A DNA stretch of 64,000 nt from positions 857,404 through 921,403 of the forward strand of contig CABFPE010000145.1 of NCBI GenBank assembly GCA_900660155.1. The letters run 5' to 3'. Every line of letters starts with the position of its first letter. Within the stretch, counting starts at the first letter, position 1. The stretch comes from Hofstenia miamia. Lineage: Eukaryota > Xenacoelomorpha > Acoela > Hofsteniidae. Below the pieces are notes generated by a model. The model saw only the letters and a list, made by a program, of their open reading frames with translations. It was not told where the DNA came from and did no database searches. The translations under genes were made by a program, and so were the position numbers. This document shows positions 22,993-35,933 of the stretch, piece after piece.

Positions 22993-25409
22993 AAAGTCAT
23001 CCAATAGTCAATCAGTTTCCTAGATATTTGACATTAGCAAATATTCTAGTAGTCCATCCATGCACTTGACCAACATCTCAACATTAAAGATAACTTATCC
23101 TCTATTAAGGCTGATTGAAACTCTTTCAAATATTCTGTTAAAGGCTTTTTAAGAAAATCCAATCCTCTTTGTATCCAAATTTGTAGTTAGATGAGTTATT
23201 CCTGGATGTTTCTTTTGGCTGAGGTTAATGTTACAAAAATGGTGGATCTTCTTTCCCAAACAGCTGCAGATAGTTCAGCCAAATGTCTTTGACAGCAGAA
23301 AGCATCTGTAGTACCATCTTTCATTTCATTATTTAACTCACATAATCCTCTTTGTAAGTCTCATCTACTATTATTATGATTAAGCCTTATATTTGTAAAT
23401 ATATGAAACAAAAGACTTGCATATATCTGGCTAGTGCTTGTTTGCAAACAATGGTTTGAAATTTGAACCTGAATGATTTCCATCAAAGGTGTAAAGTTAT
23501 GAAATATTAGGAACCTGTCATTGCTAAAAAATGGAGTAACTATTGAACTCAGTTAAGAACCTGTTAATGATTCAAATATAATGTGTTTTAATCACATATG
23601 GCTGGCAATGAGTTCAACTTTGTTGATGCAAGACTGTAGAAATCTTTTTGTTGCAATTGGTGCATCTGATGGTGTACATTTCCTCTGCAAAACTAGGGCA
23701 TCAGTTTATAGTATATGATGCATTAGAGGATTTTCAAGCTCATAACTTTAATGTTATTTGCATCTTTCCATCAATGTATGAAATTTGTCAGTCAAATGGA
23801 TCCAAATAATATCCTCCAATTCTCATAAAGTCTTCAATATTCAAATCAGTTTCAGTATGTGAAGTTTCAGTATGATACCTGAACTCTTCATTGATTATCA
23901 TTATCAGATGGATTTAATCCAATTCTTTCCACATACTCTTATGTGTACACAGATAAGTTCCACATTCTAAAATAAGGCAAGTCCATCTGGCTTTATTTGT
24001 GCAAAATTCACTGCTCAAACTTAAATTGACATTTTGGATATATTTAGATTCCTTATATAACAGCACATCATGTTCCTTACAAAAGGATGTATTTTAATCA
24101 GAGATATAACAAATAGTCCAACATATTGGTTTCAACTTGCTGATATACAGCTATTTGCCAATTGGAATGAATAAGTGAATATTCATTAAATTCAGATATC
24201 ATTTCAATGTTTGATGAGAATGTTCACCATTTGCATTACAAATTGTTATGTCTTACAAACACATAATCCATGCATACTAAACTTTGTAACTTACATTTGT
24301 TTGAACAACATTCAATCTCTTGAGGAAATTAAAAAAGATTGGGATCTCTTTATGAATCAGCTTGAAAAATTTGCATTTTTTGGCATGTCTCACTTCCCTC
24401 ATGAAATGTTTTGTTACTAAAATTATCATTGAAAATTCCTTGATTATTGTGCAGGAAAATTAAATCCACACTCTCCACGGCAGCCACACACAGCTACATC
24501 AAAATCTTGATTGCATATATCTAGAAATTGATTAATGCTTTGTGAATATTGTTTAATTTTTTTTGTTTTGCATGCAACACAAGCAGATAATAATTTCAAT
24601 ATCTGTGCAGCTTCATAATATACAGAATATTGGAGTAGGCTATGGTACATTTCTTCATGGACAGAAAAAATTAATAGTTTACTGTTAATTTAACAAGAAT
24701 GTTAGAATGGCAGTGGGTTTGAACCATACTTAAATTCAGACATTGGATGTGCATATAAAATTGCTTTAGGAGTATCACTGAGTAATTGGCTAAGGTTAAG
24801 CTTGATGGCAGCTTTCATTAAAATTGAACTCTTCAAACTAATTTCAGTGGCATTTGATACTGCATTGTTTATTTCATCATCAGTAGGTGTAGTAATATAT
24901 ACTTTACTAACTTCATTGTTTGTGATCTGTTTAAAGTACTCTTGAGGACATTTACCTCAATGACATTTTTCAACAGCACTAATAGTAATATCTTTTCTGC
25001 AATATAACTGCATATTTTGATAAATAAAAGTGCTTCCCAATTTTGCAAACTCCATGATTGCCTATTGTGTAATCTGTATTGAAATAATATGATATCCTCT
25101 AAAAGCCTTTACAATTTTAAACTGCACTGTTATATATTGATTATGTGCACAAAATTCCCAAGCACAACAAGAACATTTAACAAATGAACAACAAGCATGA
25201 TCTTAGCTAGAAGAAAATTTACTATCATTTGGCTGTTCTGTGTCAATGTATATAAATATGGGATCTAATTTAAATTTAGACAATGTACTTGAGAAAATTG
25301 AAGCTTCTGAATGTAAATATTCCTTCCTAAGTGTATATTGAAGCCAGTTCTAATGGCATTGTGATGATTTAGAAAATAGTAATCAAAATAGTTATTAGAA
25401 CAATAATTA

Positions 25410-25939
25410 CCGTATTTACCTGTGTATAAGCCGCACCTTTTTCCACGAAAAATTGCTCCCAAAGCGGGGGTGCGGCTTATCTACAGAAACATCTCACGAA
25501 GACACATAATTTGCACATATATTGTAAACTAAAGTACGTGATCTTGCTGTAATATACATTAAAGTAATGTAATATCCTTGTTTAAAAGACAAACAATTAA
25601 TTTATTAAAAATATCACAATATTAAAGTATTAGAATGTATTGTTAGCTTAGAAATAATATGCATGCAAATATCAAGAGCAATTTAGAGGAGCATCATTAC
25701 AAGATCTATATAGATTTATAGTTTTACTTAATGTATTAAGATAGGCTATAAATCTCGGAAATGCAGGTTTCTTTTCTTCAAAGTTGTAAAAATATATGAC
25801 TAATGTAAATAAATATGCTTTGTTGATTCAATACTTGTGAATTTATATATTGCTCAAAAAACTTTTTTTCTTAAAAATCTTCTCCCAAACTCAGGGTGCG
25901 GCTTATCTACGGATGCGGCTTATACACGGGTAAATACGG
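25410..25939. mobile_element. MITE with CCGTATTTACC ends and TA duplications
   Basis: Terminal inverted repeats start CCGTATTTACC and continue GTGTATAAGCCGCA on both ends, with TA on each side (25,408-25,409 and 25,940-25,941), as in Tc1/mariner-type insertion. GTGCGGCTTATCTAC also occurs just inside each end, in one orientation only, so the left end can fold back on itself. No coding. It interrupts the Helitron-like coding stretch and is therefore younger than it. Confidence 0.82.
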
Positions 25940-27460
25940 TACTACATTGCTTGCATAAACTTAATTGAGATATAAGGTTTTTTTGCTTTACATGAAATTT
26001 TCTTCTTGATAAATCAGCCTTTGAAAAAATAGTTCATCTGCAGATTGAAGACATTTGTAGCAGTGATCTAATGTTGGAAACAGTTGAAAAACATTAGATT
26101 GAATTAAAGGATTATGTGATGCAGGAAGTAAAGGTGTAGGTAAAAACAATCAGATTGGATGTTTTCAATACCTGTTTCAGAGCTTTTACAGAAATTATTT
26201 TTTATTGATGTTGATACATTTTCACAATTCTTACAAACACCATTGTCTGCAATAAATATGCCACAAACTTAATATTTTGTAAGTATAAACCTTTTTTCTT
26301 ATTGGCATAGCTAAATAAATGTACAAATGACTAATAAAACAAAATTCAGTTTTAAAGATTTTACTTTATAAATTGCTCTAATTTAAATTAAATTTCTAGT
26401 TTAAACAACTCTCAAAATTTAAATAAAAAAAACTTTTTGAATTCATTGCTTTTACTTAATAATTAAAATATAATTCAGTTGACAAACATTCATCATAAAT
26501 ATATTACACACAAATGTCATTGTTACATTTTGCAAAATGGTGAATTTCTTTGAATTACTATGAGGTACATGAGACCATATTTTTGCAACTGCAAGATAGT
26601 CAATATTTTGCATTTTAATTCAAATTAAACAAAACTATATACTGACTCAGTGTATAACATGACTCTTGCTTTCATATTAAGTCACATAATTAATTAAATG
26701 TAATAAATTGAATTTCAAATACAAAATATGTTTTAAAATACAAAAATGTTAAAACTTTCATAAAGAAAATAATGCAAACTAAATACAAAAAAATAACAAG
26801 CAATTGATTGCAACAAAAATATAATAAATGCAAAAATTAGTCTGAACCAGACAGATGGGGGATGGATTCATGGACATAGTCTGCCTCACCATCAACAGGA
26901 ACATGTGCTTTAGTTTTTTAGAATGACATGCATAGTCCTGGAGTCCTTTAATACATTATCTTCAGTTTTGTTTGGTGGATTCAACCAACCTATTTGAAAT
27001 TTTGATTTTCCAATGCTACAGGTATTCAACAACTCTGCATATTTTATCTTCAAACAGAATGGGATCAAAATTTTCCCCAGGCGTTTAATGGCATATGTGG
27101 TTTAAGAATAACAGCTTCTTGAGTTTGTTAGTATGACTGCTATTTCTAAATGAATTGTCTAAGTGTGTAATCCTCCTTGATCATTGCAAATACAGTTAGA
27201 TAATGATTGTGTTTTTTCCATCACATAGTTCACCACTTCCCACACTTTTCTTTATTGCATGTATGACAACTGTTGTCTGTCCAGAACTTAAACCATTGGA
27301 AGTATGTTGCTTCAACCTCAAAAGATGGTATAATTGAATTTGAAAAGTCATATTCCTAAAACATAGTTAGCTTTATAATAAAATAATGCTGCCTCATTTA
27401 ATGGTATATTTGAGTAATCAAATACGATCTTTGCAGTGTTGCTGCTCACTAAAACGCAAT

Positions 27461-27903
27461 CTATTTTTGGTGCAATAATTGCACAAATAGTGCCTGCCAT
27501 AATATCTGAACCATATGTTAGGAGCCACTTAGCACATATTTTTCATTTTTTCTACTTGGCTCCTTGCTTTTTAATTTTGCAATATTTAGCATTAATGAAA
27601 TACAGTTCTCTATGGAGCTGATATCTAGATGACTTAGCTCTTCAATAAGTCCTAAGGATTAATGAATTTTGCCAAAAAATTAATTTATAATGAATAGATT
27701 ATTCTAAATCTTCAAAATTAGGAATACATGGCATATATATATATAAAGCATGTTTAATATTTTTTATTTTTTATTTTTGGATTATCAAAAATTTCTTCAT
27801 AGCACAGGCCTACTGTTGTAAGCACTGTGCTCATTTGAACTGAGTGTTTTATTTAATGACACTAATCAAAGCTATGTATAGTTGGCATGTGCAGATAAGT
27901 GAA
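27461..27903. repeat. Direct repeat, copy A
   Basis: About 440 bp repeated in the same orientation at 28,779-29,212, starting CTATTTTTGGTGCAATAATT and ending near GCAGATAA. The minus strand is coding-like in short pieces in both copies, so this may be decayed transposon sequence. The 560 bp before it (26,900-27,460) is also faintly coding-like on the minus strand but unrecognised. Confidence 0.85.
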
Positions 27904-28778
27904 CAGTATGCTGCTTGACCTTTAGATTGGTGATATGTGGTATGTCATACAATAAATTTTCAAAAATATTTGTATTGGAAACTCCTGCTGATTTCAGCAA
28001 TGTTCATGTAGCAATTCAGTTTTAGAAAAGCATACAAATTTAAAATTCCAAAATGTGAACTATAACATATTCTTTCAAAGTTAAGCAGTTGATAGAAATT
28101 GATAAGCTTTTAGCTGAATACTTGGCGCCAAAGTTATACTCCTACACCTACGACATCTTCTTTGGTTTTTATATTTGTTTACTTCTGGGCTTCAACTTTG
28201 AAATATTTGCATTAAATAATTTGATGAGCTTAAGGTGTGGGTAAAGTGTGGGTTGATATCTACATGACATTCTCAAGATACATTCTGTAAAAACAAAATA
28301 TATAGAAAATCTTGTAAAAATGAGGTGGTGCTTCACATTTTAACTATAGGTATAAGTATTTTGGTTTAATAAAGAAAAGATGCAAATTGATAGTACAAAA
28401 TTCCTTCAATGCAAGTGAATCTTAATTCAATAATGTGAGCATTCAATTCATTCTACATTTGATAACCTATAAGAATAATAATGGAAGAAGTTGATGGACT
28501 TGTAAAATTGCAGCAGGTAGATAAATATCACTAATATTGGATAAATGAGAAATGCAATATGACTATATAATCTCAGTATAATGTTTCAATTCAATCCCTA
28601 TTGAATTAGAAGTCAATAATGCAGTCATTTTACAGCAAAACAGCATTGCTTTTCTAGGAAACGTTTCAACAATGGGAAGTACTAGGGCTTTTTAAGTAAA
28701 ATAGTATTTCATGAATTTTGCTTAAATATAAATGTATATTCAACAGACGATTCTAAATCCTAAAGAATAGAATAGAAG

Positions 28779-29212
28779 CTATTTTTGGTGCAATAATTGC
28801 ACAAATAGTGCATACCATAATATCTGAACCATATGTTGGGAGCCATTTAGCAAATATTTTCGATTTTTTCTTCTTGGCTCCTTGCTCTTAAATTTTGCAA
28901 TATTTGGCATTAATGAGCTAGTTATGTGCAGAGTTGATATCTAGATGATTTAGCTCTTCAATAAGTCGTCAGGATTAATGAATTTTGACCTAAATATTAA
29001 TTTATAATAATTATTCAAAATCTTCAAAAATACAATACATGACATATACATAAAACAAATCTTTACAATTTTTCATTTTGCTTTTTGCATTTGCAAACAT
29101 TTCTTCTTAGTGCAGGCCTACTGTTGTAAGCACTGCGCTCATTTGAACTGAGTGTTTTAATTAATGACACTAATCAATGCTATGTGGTTAGTAGGCACAT
29201 GCAGATAACTGA
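28779..29212. repeat. Direct repeat, copy B
   Basis: Second copy of the 27,461-27,903 repeat. It contains the palindromic word TGCAATAATTGCA and the CAGGCCTACTGTTGTAAGCA block. The two copies are separated by about 875 bp of unique AT-rich sequence without a gene. Confidence 0.85.
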
Positions 29213-29214
29213 TT

Positions 29215-30860
29215 ACTGATGTTACATTTGGAGGCAGATTTTTCTCTTTGAGGCATGAACTGGAAATTGCAGAATATTTTGGTGGCGTAGATGGCAGCTG
29301 TTATGCAGCTTCCCTTGATAGCCATTAAGCTGTGGCTAATGCTATGGTTGCACAAAAATTTGTTCTACCATACAAATAGGAATGGTATGATTAACATTCC
29401 CACTGCAAACCCAAGCATTGTTGGTCATTAAGTAATTTTGTTTAATGAGTGAATCTCATATCCACGTAAATTGAATGGAGTAAGATAAGTTTGTGATGAA
29501 CAGCTCACACAAACTTTGATCAACCAGCATAATGACACATCAATAGAGTTCATTGGCTGTGGATAGTTTAGCAGTTTTCGGGAAGCAGACTAGTATCTTA
29601 TTTATTTAAAAGGAACTTCACATTAATAATCTTAATATCAATCTGTTGCATTAGCGATATATTGAAGATTCTACATGATGGCAGACACATGGCCAAATTT
29701 GAATGGGAAAAGGAAATTTCTGTTGACATTGAAAAAGCTGGAACAGTAATGCAATAATGTTAAAGAATTTAACTAGAATTTATATTAGGTTTTGGGTTCT
29801 AAGTACTGATCATTTTTTATGAGTGAAACTTCGATTTTTTCAAATAGATATATAAGAGTCTATCAAAGCTGCATACAATTCACCCTGTCTTACAAAAAGC
29901 CACAAAATCTTGCTGCTTATGTTTACTGTTGATTTTCAAGTTGCTAGGTTCACTTCAAATGACTGACCTGGCATTTTCGTCAACCATTTTACCAGGAAAC
30001 TAATTGATTCATAGCTAGGCCTATCATAAAATATATGCTACTATTTTTGTCTTCAATTTCTGATTTCTTTTTCTGAACTGTATTTTCTTATTGTTGAAGC
30101 AAATTTTTCCTATCGAATTTGCTTTCAAACCATTAATTACTTAATAAATATACATGTTTGATTGGAATTTACAGAATTGGTAGTAGTTTACCTAAGTTAT
30201 TTTGTCAAATGCATCTTTCAATATCATATTTTGTTTAGAAAATTCAATTCACCATATTCAGAGCAAAATGAAAGCAGTTCATCATCTCAAATTTAGGTAA
30301 TTTTTTTCAAATTTGTTTTTCTTTTATACCTGTTTATTGTTACAGATATTGTTTAATATTTATAGTACCATCTGCATTTGGGTGCAAGCGCAAAGCTAGT
30401 CTTTGCTGCATTTAATAGGACATGCATAATCACTGTCATAAAAATTTAAAAATAGTGCGTTTTTGAAAAAATCTTGTTGCATGTTTTTTAAAAATTGCTT
30501 TTATTTGTTTTCTTGCAGACCATTTTTATACAATGAACTGGTCATTACAAATTATTAAACTACACCAGCTCTGTAAAATGTATTAATATGAAAAATTGTT
30601 TTTTGTTACTAAAGAATCGCACAATATTTTTAGCTCGTAGGGCTCTAAGTCTTATAAAAATATAGTTGCATGTTATTTTGCATGTATTTTTTTCCATTTT
30701 CAGCCTTGGTGTTCTTATATAAAATGTAATTTATCAAAGAGAATCATTTTTTTATCATACATTTATTTTTCTCCATGTTAGGAAGTACTTTCTAATAGTT
30801 AAGTTTAAGTGAAAATCAAATGAAAATTTTTTCAATGTCAGCATTGCAATGAAGATTTTC
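29215..30860. other. No gene seen
   Basis: AT-rich, no convincing open frame, splice pattern or repeat recognised. Confidence 0.5.
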
Positions 30861-31263
30861 CTAATCAGAATGCTATGATCAACAGCATTGATCAATAAAT
30901 AGGAATTGTAAATTTCTTTTAAGAAAACTTAAGGCGAGGTTATTACCTCACTGGAAGAAGACAGCGTGTTCTCATAAATTCCACGTTATCACAATCCCGT
31001 GACGTCAGGAGTGGGGTGCCCCACTGTTTAGTTTTGGGGACCTTGTTTTTGATATTTATTAATGCCTTGCCCGATGTATGTGGGTTTCGTGTTACATTTT
31101 AGTTTCTGTCCTGTTCGTACTAATGGCATCACTTCACCCAAACACTCATTTCGAAAAAATGACTATCGTATGATAACTCTTTTGAAGGAGTAGGATTGTA
31201 TTTGATTTTATTGTATTTTTCTGATATATCATCACAGACAATATACATACATACTGATAAATA

Positions 31264-32136
31264 CAGGGTGTTCATTAAGTCCCTCCGTTATTTATTTGCA
31301 TCAATGTATTTCAATAAAAAGTAACTCAGTATTTAAATGAATGTATTTTCAAAGCTAATGTACTAAAGTTTTATATTCTATAACATCTGTTCAATATGAC
31401 CACCATCTTTGTTGGAATACATATGAAATCTGGAAATGCAGTTTTCCACTGTTCTTTTAAGCATTTCGGTATCAATTTCATTGCATGCTTTCCTTATGGA
31501 ATCGTCAATATATTCATTTTTTCCCCATAAACTATATTCTTTATATGTCCCAAAAGGAGAAAGTCCGGAGGTGCAAATCGGGACTTTTTGGAGCCCATTA
31601 CAATCATTTTCTCTCGATGAAGCAGCAACAATTCATCACACATTGCTTTTCGACCACAAAGGTATTCAGCACTAAGCTGTTGCAGTACGCGTAGTCGATA
31701 TGGTTTCATTTTGTTTGCACGCTGAAGTGCGTCGTATGAATGATGAGGGCTCATTTTCAAAATGCTCGACAACTTTCTCATCAATCGTTTTGGGGCTGCT
31801 AGTTCTTCCTTTGTGATGAACACACCCAGTTTCTTTAAATTTCGCACAAAATACAGTAATTGTCTTGTAAGATGGAGAGGTTGTTGCAAAATCATTTCTC
31901 CATTTGCCACCACAGATTGTAAAGAGTGAAATTCCAAAACAACATAAATTCTTTGCTCCATTATCAATATTTTAAAAATGACAGACGACTTTTTGCTAAA
32001 TGAATAATTACGACTAAATTAACAAGTAACGTAAATTCCAATGTGTAAGTTTTTGACGTAAAACAACCAATTCTAAAATTTGTATGTGTGCCTGCATATC
32101 AGATTAAAATCACGGAGAGACTTAATGAACACCCTG
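31264..32136 (-). mobile_element. Internally deleted Tc1/mariner element
   Basis: Terminal inverted repeats CAGGGTGTTCATTAAGTC are exact for 18 bases and about 28 of 30 match. TA target duplications lie at 31,262-31,263 and 32,137-32,138. The only gene, on the minus strand, joins the transposase N-terminal HTH part to its very C-terminus, so the central catalytic region has been lost. At 873 bp it is a non-autonomous derivative. It sits inside a LINE fragment. Confidence 0.93.
31494..31967 (-). pseudogene. Deleted mariner transposase (DUF4817-type HTH plus C-terminus)
   Basis: A 157-residue frame. Residues about 5-100 match the HTH region found in arthropod Tc3/mariner transposases (EQRIYVVLEFHSLQSVVA, a KRLMRKLSSILKMSPHHS block, then MKPYRLRVLQQL). 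It then passes directly to APPDFLLLGHIKNIVYGEK, the segment around the last catalytic acid (SPxDFFLWGxxK in relatives). The first two catalytic Asp blocks are gone. After residue 150 the frame shifts, and the remaining tail (SIRKACNEID...HIEQML) is readable in another frame. It cannot be catalytically active. Confidence 0.85.
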
Positions 32137-32424
32137 TATTATCTTCAATTTCTCGGGTATTAAATTTGCAATCATAATACATTAGTGAGAAAATCATATT
32201 ATGATGATTTATCATCTACAAAAGCCACTATATGATCAATATCTGTCAGGAAGGTTGTCTGACATTTCACTATTACCAATGTCGCTGGCCTCTTAAAGAA
32301 CTTGCCAGGATTTTTAAAAATTTTATTGCTAACGTCGATTTTTCATTAGAAATATTGAAAGTGTGAATTTCAAACACGTTTTACATTAAAACGTATTAAT
32401 CTATAAAACCCTCTACGATGATTT

Positions 32425-33271
32425 ATTGATGACTGAGCCTTCTTGTTTGCCAACAGATCTACATCGTTTTAGTTATCTCCCACTTCTAGTGTCTATATGT
32501 CAAGCTTCAAATCTGAAACAGATACGCGCTTTCTTAGATTTTGGGAGCCTCATAAAATGAGCTCCTCTTCGTCGAACCCAAAGGCTATTGAGTACATAAT
32601 AACTTCAATCCAAATTATATTTTCACTTTTTGCAGAAATTTTATTTTATTCAATCATTTTCAAATGAGGAATTTGATATGAATTCTGGTGTACCATAAAT
32701 ATTTGCATTCCTTTAAAAAACAAAGGAAAATTGATTATTTCATCTTCCCATATATTCAAATTAGCTAGAAACGAAAACAATGAAGTTTAAGCAATAAAAA
32801 CTGAGTAACATTTCTGTTTTTCACGTAAAATCCTTGCTGAAACAAATATATATATATATATTTAAGAATTATTTCTCTTAATATTTCATTGAAAAAAAAT
32901 AATTAGTTGCTGTCCATATCCTTCTAATTCATTAACTGTAACGCCTATTCTGAGCAATCGTTGCAACAAGTATCAGCATCAACACTTGAAAGCACGTGTT
33001 GTACAATTGAGCTTTTTGCTTTTATGCTAAGATTTACATCCAATAATGTACTCCTGTTGACTTTGGCATGAGCATTAAACCAAGCTGGAGCCCAGGAATA
33101 GACAATAAAATTTAGTTTTACCAGTTAAAGGTTTTCATTTTGGCCCACAATTTCTGCAAAGAGTTTATAAATTGCACGCGAGTTCCATCTTGCATTACTG
33201 ATACCTGGAGCTTTAGAATGCCATTCGCTTAGCTTTTACTAATGAAATAAATTTTGCAAAAATTGGACACC

Positions 33272-33305
<34 letters not shown>

Positions 33306-35930
33306 ATGTGGATTCTTTAATTAAACAATGAAACTAAAGAACTATTATGAAGCTCTTGCTGCTATTCAAATAGCGATTCGAATTGATTTCAAGGTAAGAT
33401 AGTATTACTCTTTATAATTGCTTAAGAATAGGCTGACTTATACATGGTAATATTTTTTAAAATCACATGTGGTGAAATACATATTTCATATGCTGTATGT
33501 TAAGTCCCAAAAAGGAAGGAATTTAAATATAGAATATAAAATGATAATTAGGTTCAGATGCCAGTATCCACTCAACATAAACTCGTTGTGCAATATGCTG
33601 GAAAAAGTTTCTTCGTGTGCTGTTCAGAACTCTACTTTTTTGTAAAACCGAAGGTTGACTAAAATCTCACAAATATTCCAACTATATATCCAAGCAGGAG
33701 GAGCCAACAAATGCAGTAGACAGCGTTGTGGTGTTTGCATGACGATCAATGAAAATCTCCGCCTTAAATTTGATATTCGAATTTGAGCGTTATTCAAATT
33801 TCACCCCGATTTACTGACTATGATTTTTAAATTTTTTTTGAATTGGCGATTTTTGACAAATAGTTAACATGGCACTATGAATGCCATTTTCAATTTGAAC
33901 AATAATGGAACACACATATAAATTTTTATTCTTCTATCGGAATACATTGACATCATGGAACTTGGATATTTAAAAAATATGTAAATTTCTCATTGGAACG
34001 CCATCAACTTTGATTGTAACAAAAGTATTTTGGACGCTATTGACTTCACATCATCAGAATCTAGTTTTCATAGTTAATATCCAAAGACTAAGTGTTGGTT
34101 CACTTTTATTCTAGATCAAATGACAAGTTTCTGTTTGTTGTTATACGACAAAAGAGTCAAATTGATTTGTTGTGCAGTTCTGATCCGAAAATATTTTTCA
34201 ATAGAAAAATTTTTTACTTTGTCGAAATACTGGAAAACAATATTTTGCTAACTTTGTGCATATTATGTATCTGGAAGCAAAATTATTTATAATTCATAAA
34301 TAAAATAATCTAATATCCCAACAAAATGTGCCTTTCTGAAATTGTAGTAATCCCAAACAACCAATAATTTTGACTTTACGTAATAATAGTAGTAGTAGCG
34401 GAATTGGATCTTGTTTTGCGAACTGTTATTGCTAAATACAATATGTTGGCAAATTATTAAACCTATTCAGCCTGGCAGCTCTTACGTTGAGCAAATATAA
34501 CTGCTTGCACCGTGTTTCTTAGATTTATCACAAATGAAAGTAATGCGAAATACCAGCGGTTCGGACTGTATTACGTACTTATGCATTTGAGGTTAATTTG
34601 TATAACTTTGTAGCTTCCTTGTACTTAAACTTTTTTGCTGTATGCAACTTATTATATATTTCGTGGTGGATTTATTTTAATTTTTAGTGAAATTTTATCA
34701 AGTTTGTCCATATTATAGGAGATAATATTTTTCATAGTTAATTCTCCCATTAACAGAAGCTTAAATAAAAAAATTAAACATTAAAATTGCCCTATCCTTG
34801 CCAATGACTCATTTAATTAATCAGAATAAAAATTACTTCAAAACTTTATATTCAATGAGTACGTTAAAAACAATATAGTAATAAAATACAACAAATTTCG
34901 CAAAAGCAACGCTTCACGCTCTCTTTAGTGTTGCAGTATCCGAGCGTAATCCCTGATATTCTTTCTTGAGCTTTCGTACTTTTTCGACTTTTAACTCAGA
35001 AGACTAGATATCTTTGAAAATATTTTTTATTATTCCCAAGATGACATAGAAATGGGATAGAAATGTCAATTGCCACTGCAAATATGTTAAGTAATCAGAG
35101 TGCAAATAACAGAATTCCTAAAATTGAGCTATTTTACACTTAACACACTTCTTTAACACTAACTGGACTGGAACAAATGAATAAATAACGGTAACGTTTT
35201 GGCCGATTTCACTTAGTCCTTTATTCCACTCTTCAATTAACTAATGAAAGTGTTATAGAAGTTCATGCCACACCACAATATAAGTGAAACTTTTGGGTTT
35301 TTCTAGAAATCGATTAGCACACCTTTTAAATTAGAAATCCGCTTCTTCATAACTGCGGGTGAGAACTTATTAAAACTGAATTGAAATATATTACTCTAGA
35401 AAATTATTGCAATACTACTTAAAATTCAATTCTATTTTGGAAAAATACACATTCTCTTTTGAATCTGAAACTGATTGTCAGAAAACTTAAGTACTATATA
35501 TTGGTTGAAATTTTACTTTAAAGAACTGCAAATTAATTTGCATATGTTGTTGCTTGATTTCGAGAATATTTTCCTTATGACTATATGCAGCACTATGCTA
35601 TTCTACGCAAAAAAAATATTGAAACAATTAATGTGTGCTATGGAAAATGATATATTGTTTAATTCGCATTACACTTACGGTTAAAATCGATATTCAATTT
35701 TATATGTAAGCATTAAAAAACGCTTAACAGAAAACTACTTTGTTTGAAAAAATGTTATAAATTAAGAAACTATTACCTTCATAATTTAAGTTGTCTTGTA
35801 GCCTTTAATAATAAGCGTCATTCAAGATTTGTAACAATCTGAAATCAGTATAAGTTTAAACTGTATACATTCAATTAGAGACGATTAAGAATCAGGGAAG
35901 ATAATATTTTGACTTTTTGTCTGAGTTTTC
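32425..35930. other. No gene seen; two short (TA)n tracts
   Basis: AT-rich. TA microsatellites lie at 32,846-32,862 and 33,275-33,303, and a short GTA run near 34,388-34,397. None of the small open frames has recognisable domains or splice context. Confidence 0.5.
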
Positions 35931-35933
35931 TAT

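Larger units (their letters stand above)
19337..26900 (-). mobile_element. Decayed Helitron-like element with PIF1-type helicase
   Basis: About 7.5 kb of minus-strand sequence with long coding-like stretches broken many times. Toward its 3' end are a Walker A motif (GPQGTGKS, 21,146-21,123) with following VTAFAS, and helicase motif VI (QVYIALSRVNSL, near 19,703-19,643). Upstream lie cysteine-rich pieces (CCSFVKCSCCAWEFC near 25,180; CGTYLCTH near 23,960) and an FVTLTSAKR block near 23,230. A PIF1 helicase downstream of a large cysteine-rich protein suggests a Helitron relative, but I could not find a HUH nuclease motif or the hairpin end, so the class is inferred. A MITE is inserted at 25,410-25,939. 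Confidence 0.5.
30862..32420 (+). mobile_element. LINE RT fragment, split by a mariner insertion
   Basis: At 30,935-31,075 the plus strand reads YLTGRRQRVLIN, then SGVPHCLVLGTLF and LIFINALPD. These are the RT blocks between motifs A and C (SGVPQGSVLGPLLF and INDLPD in intact LINEs). The similarity to the fragment at 3,735-4,265 continues up to 31,263 and resumes at 32,137, which marks the intervening 873 bp as an insertion. No intact frame remains. Confidence 0.75.

Noticed and set aside
31436-31694. Two plus-strand frames in the mariner element
   Set aside because: Antisense shadows of the 157-residue transposase remnant.
33300-35930. Several 60-70 residue frames between 33.3 and 35.9 kb
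   Set aside because: No domains, no splice context, composition as expected by chance.
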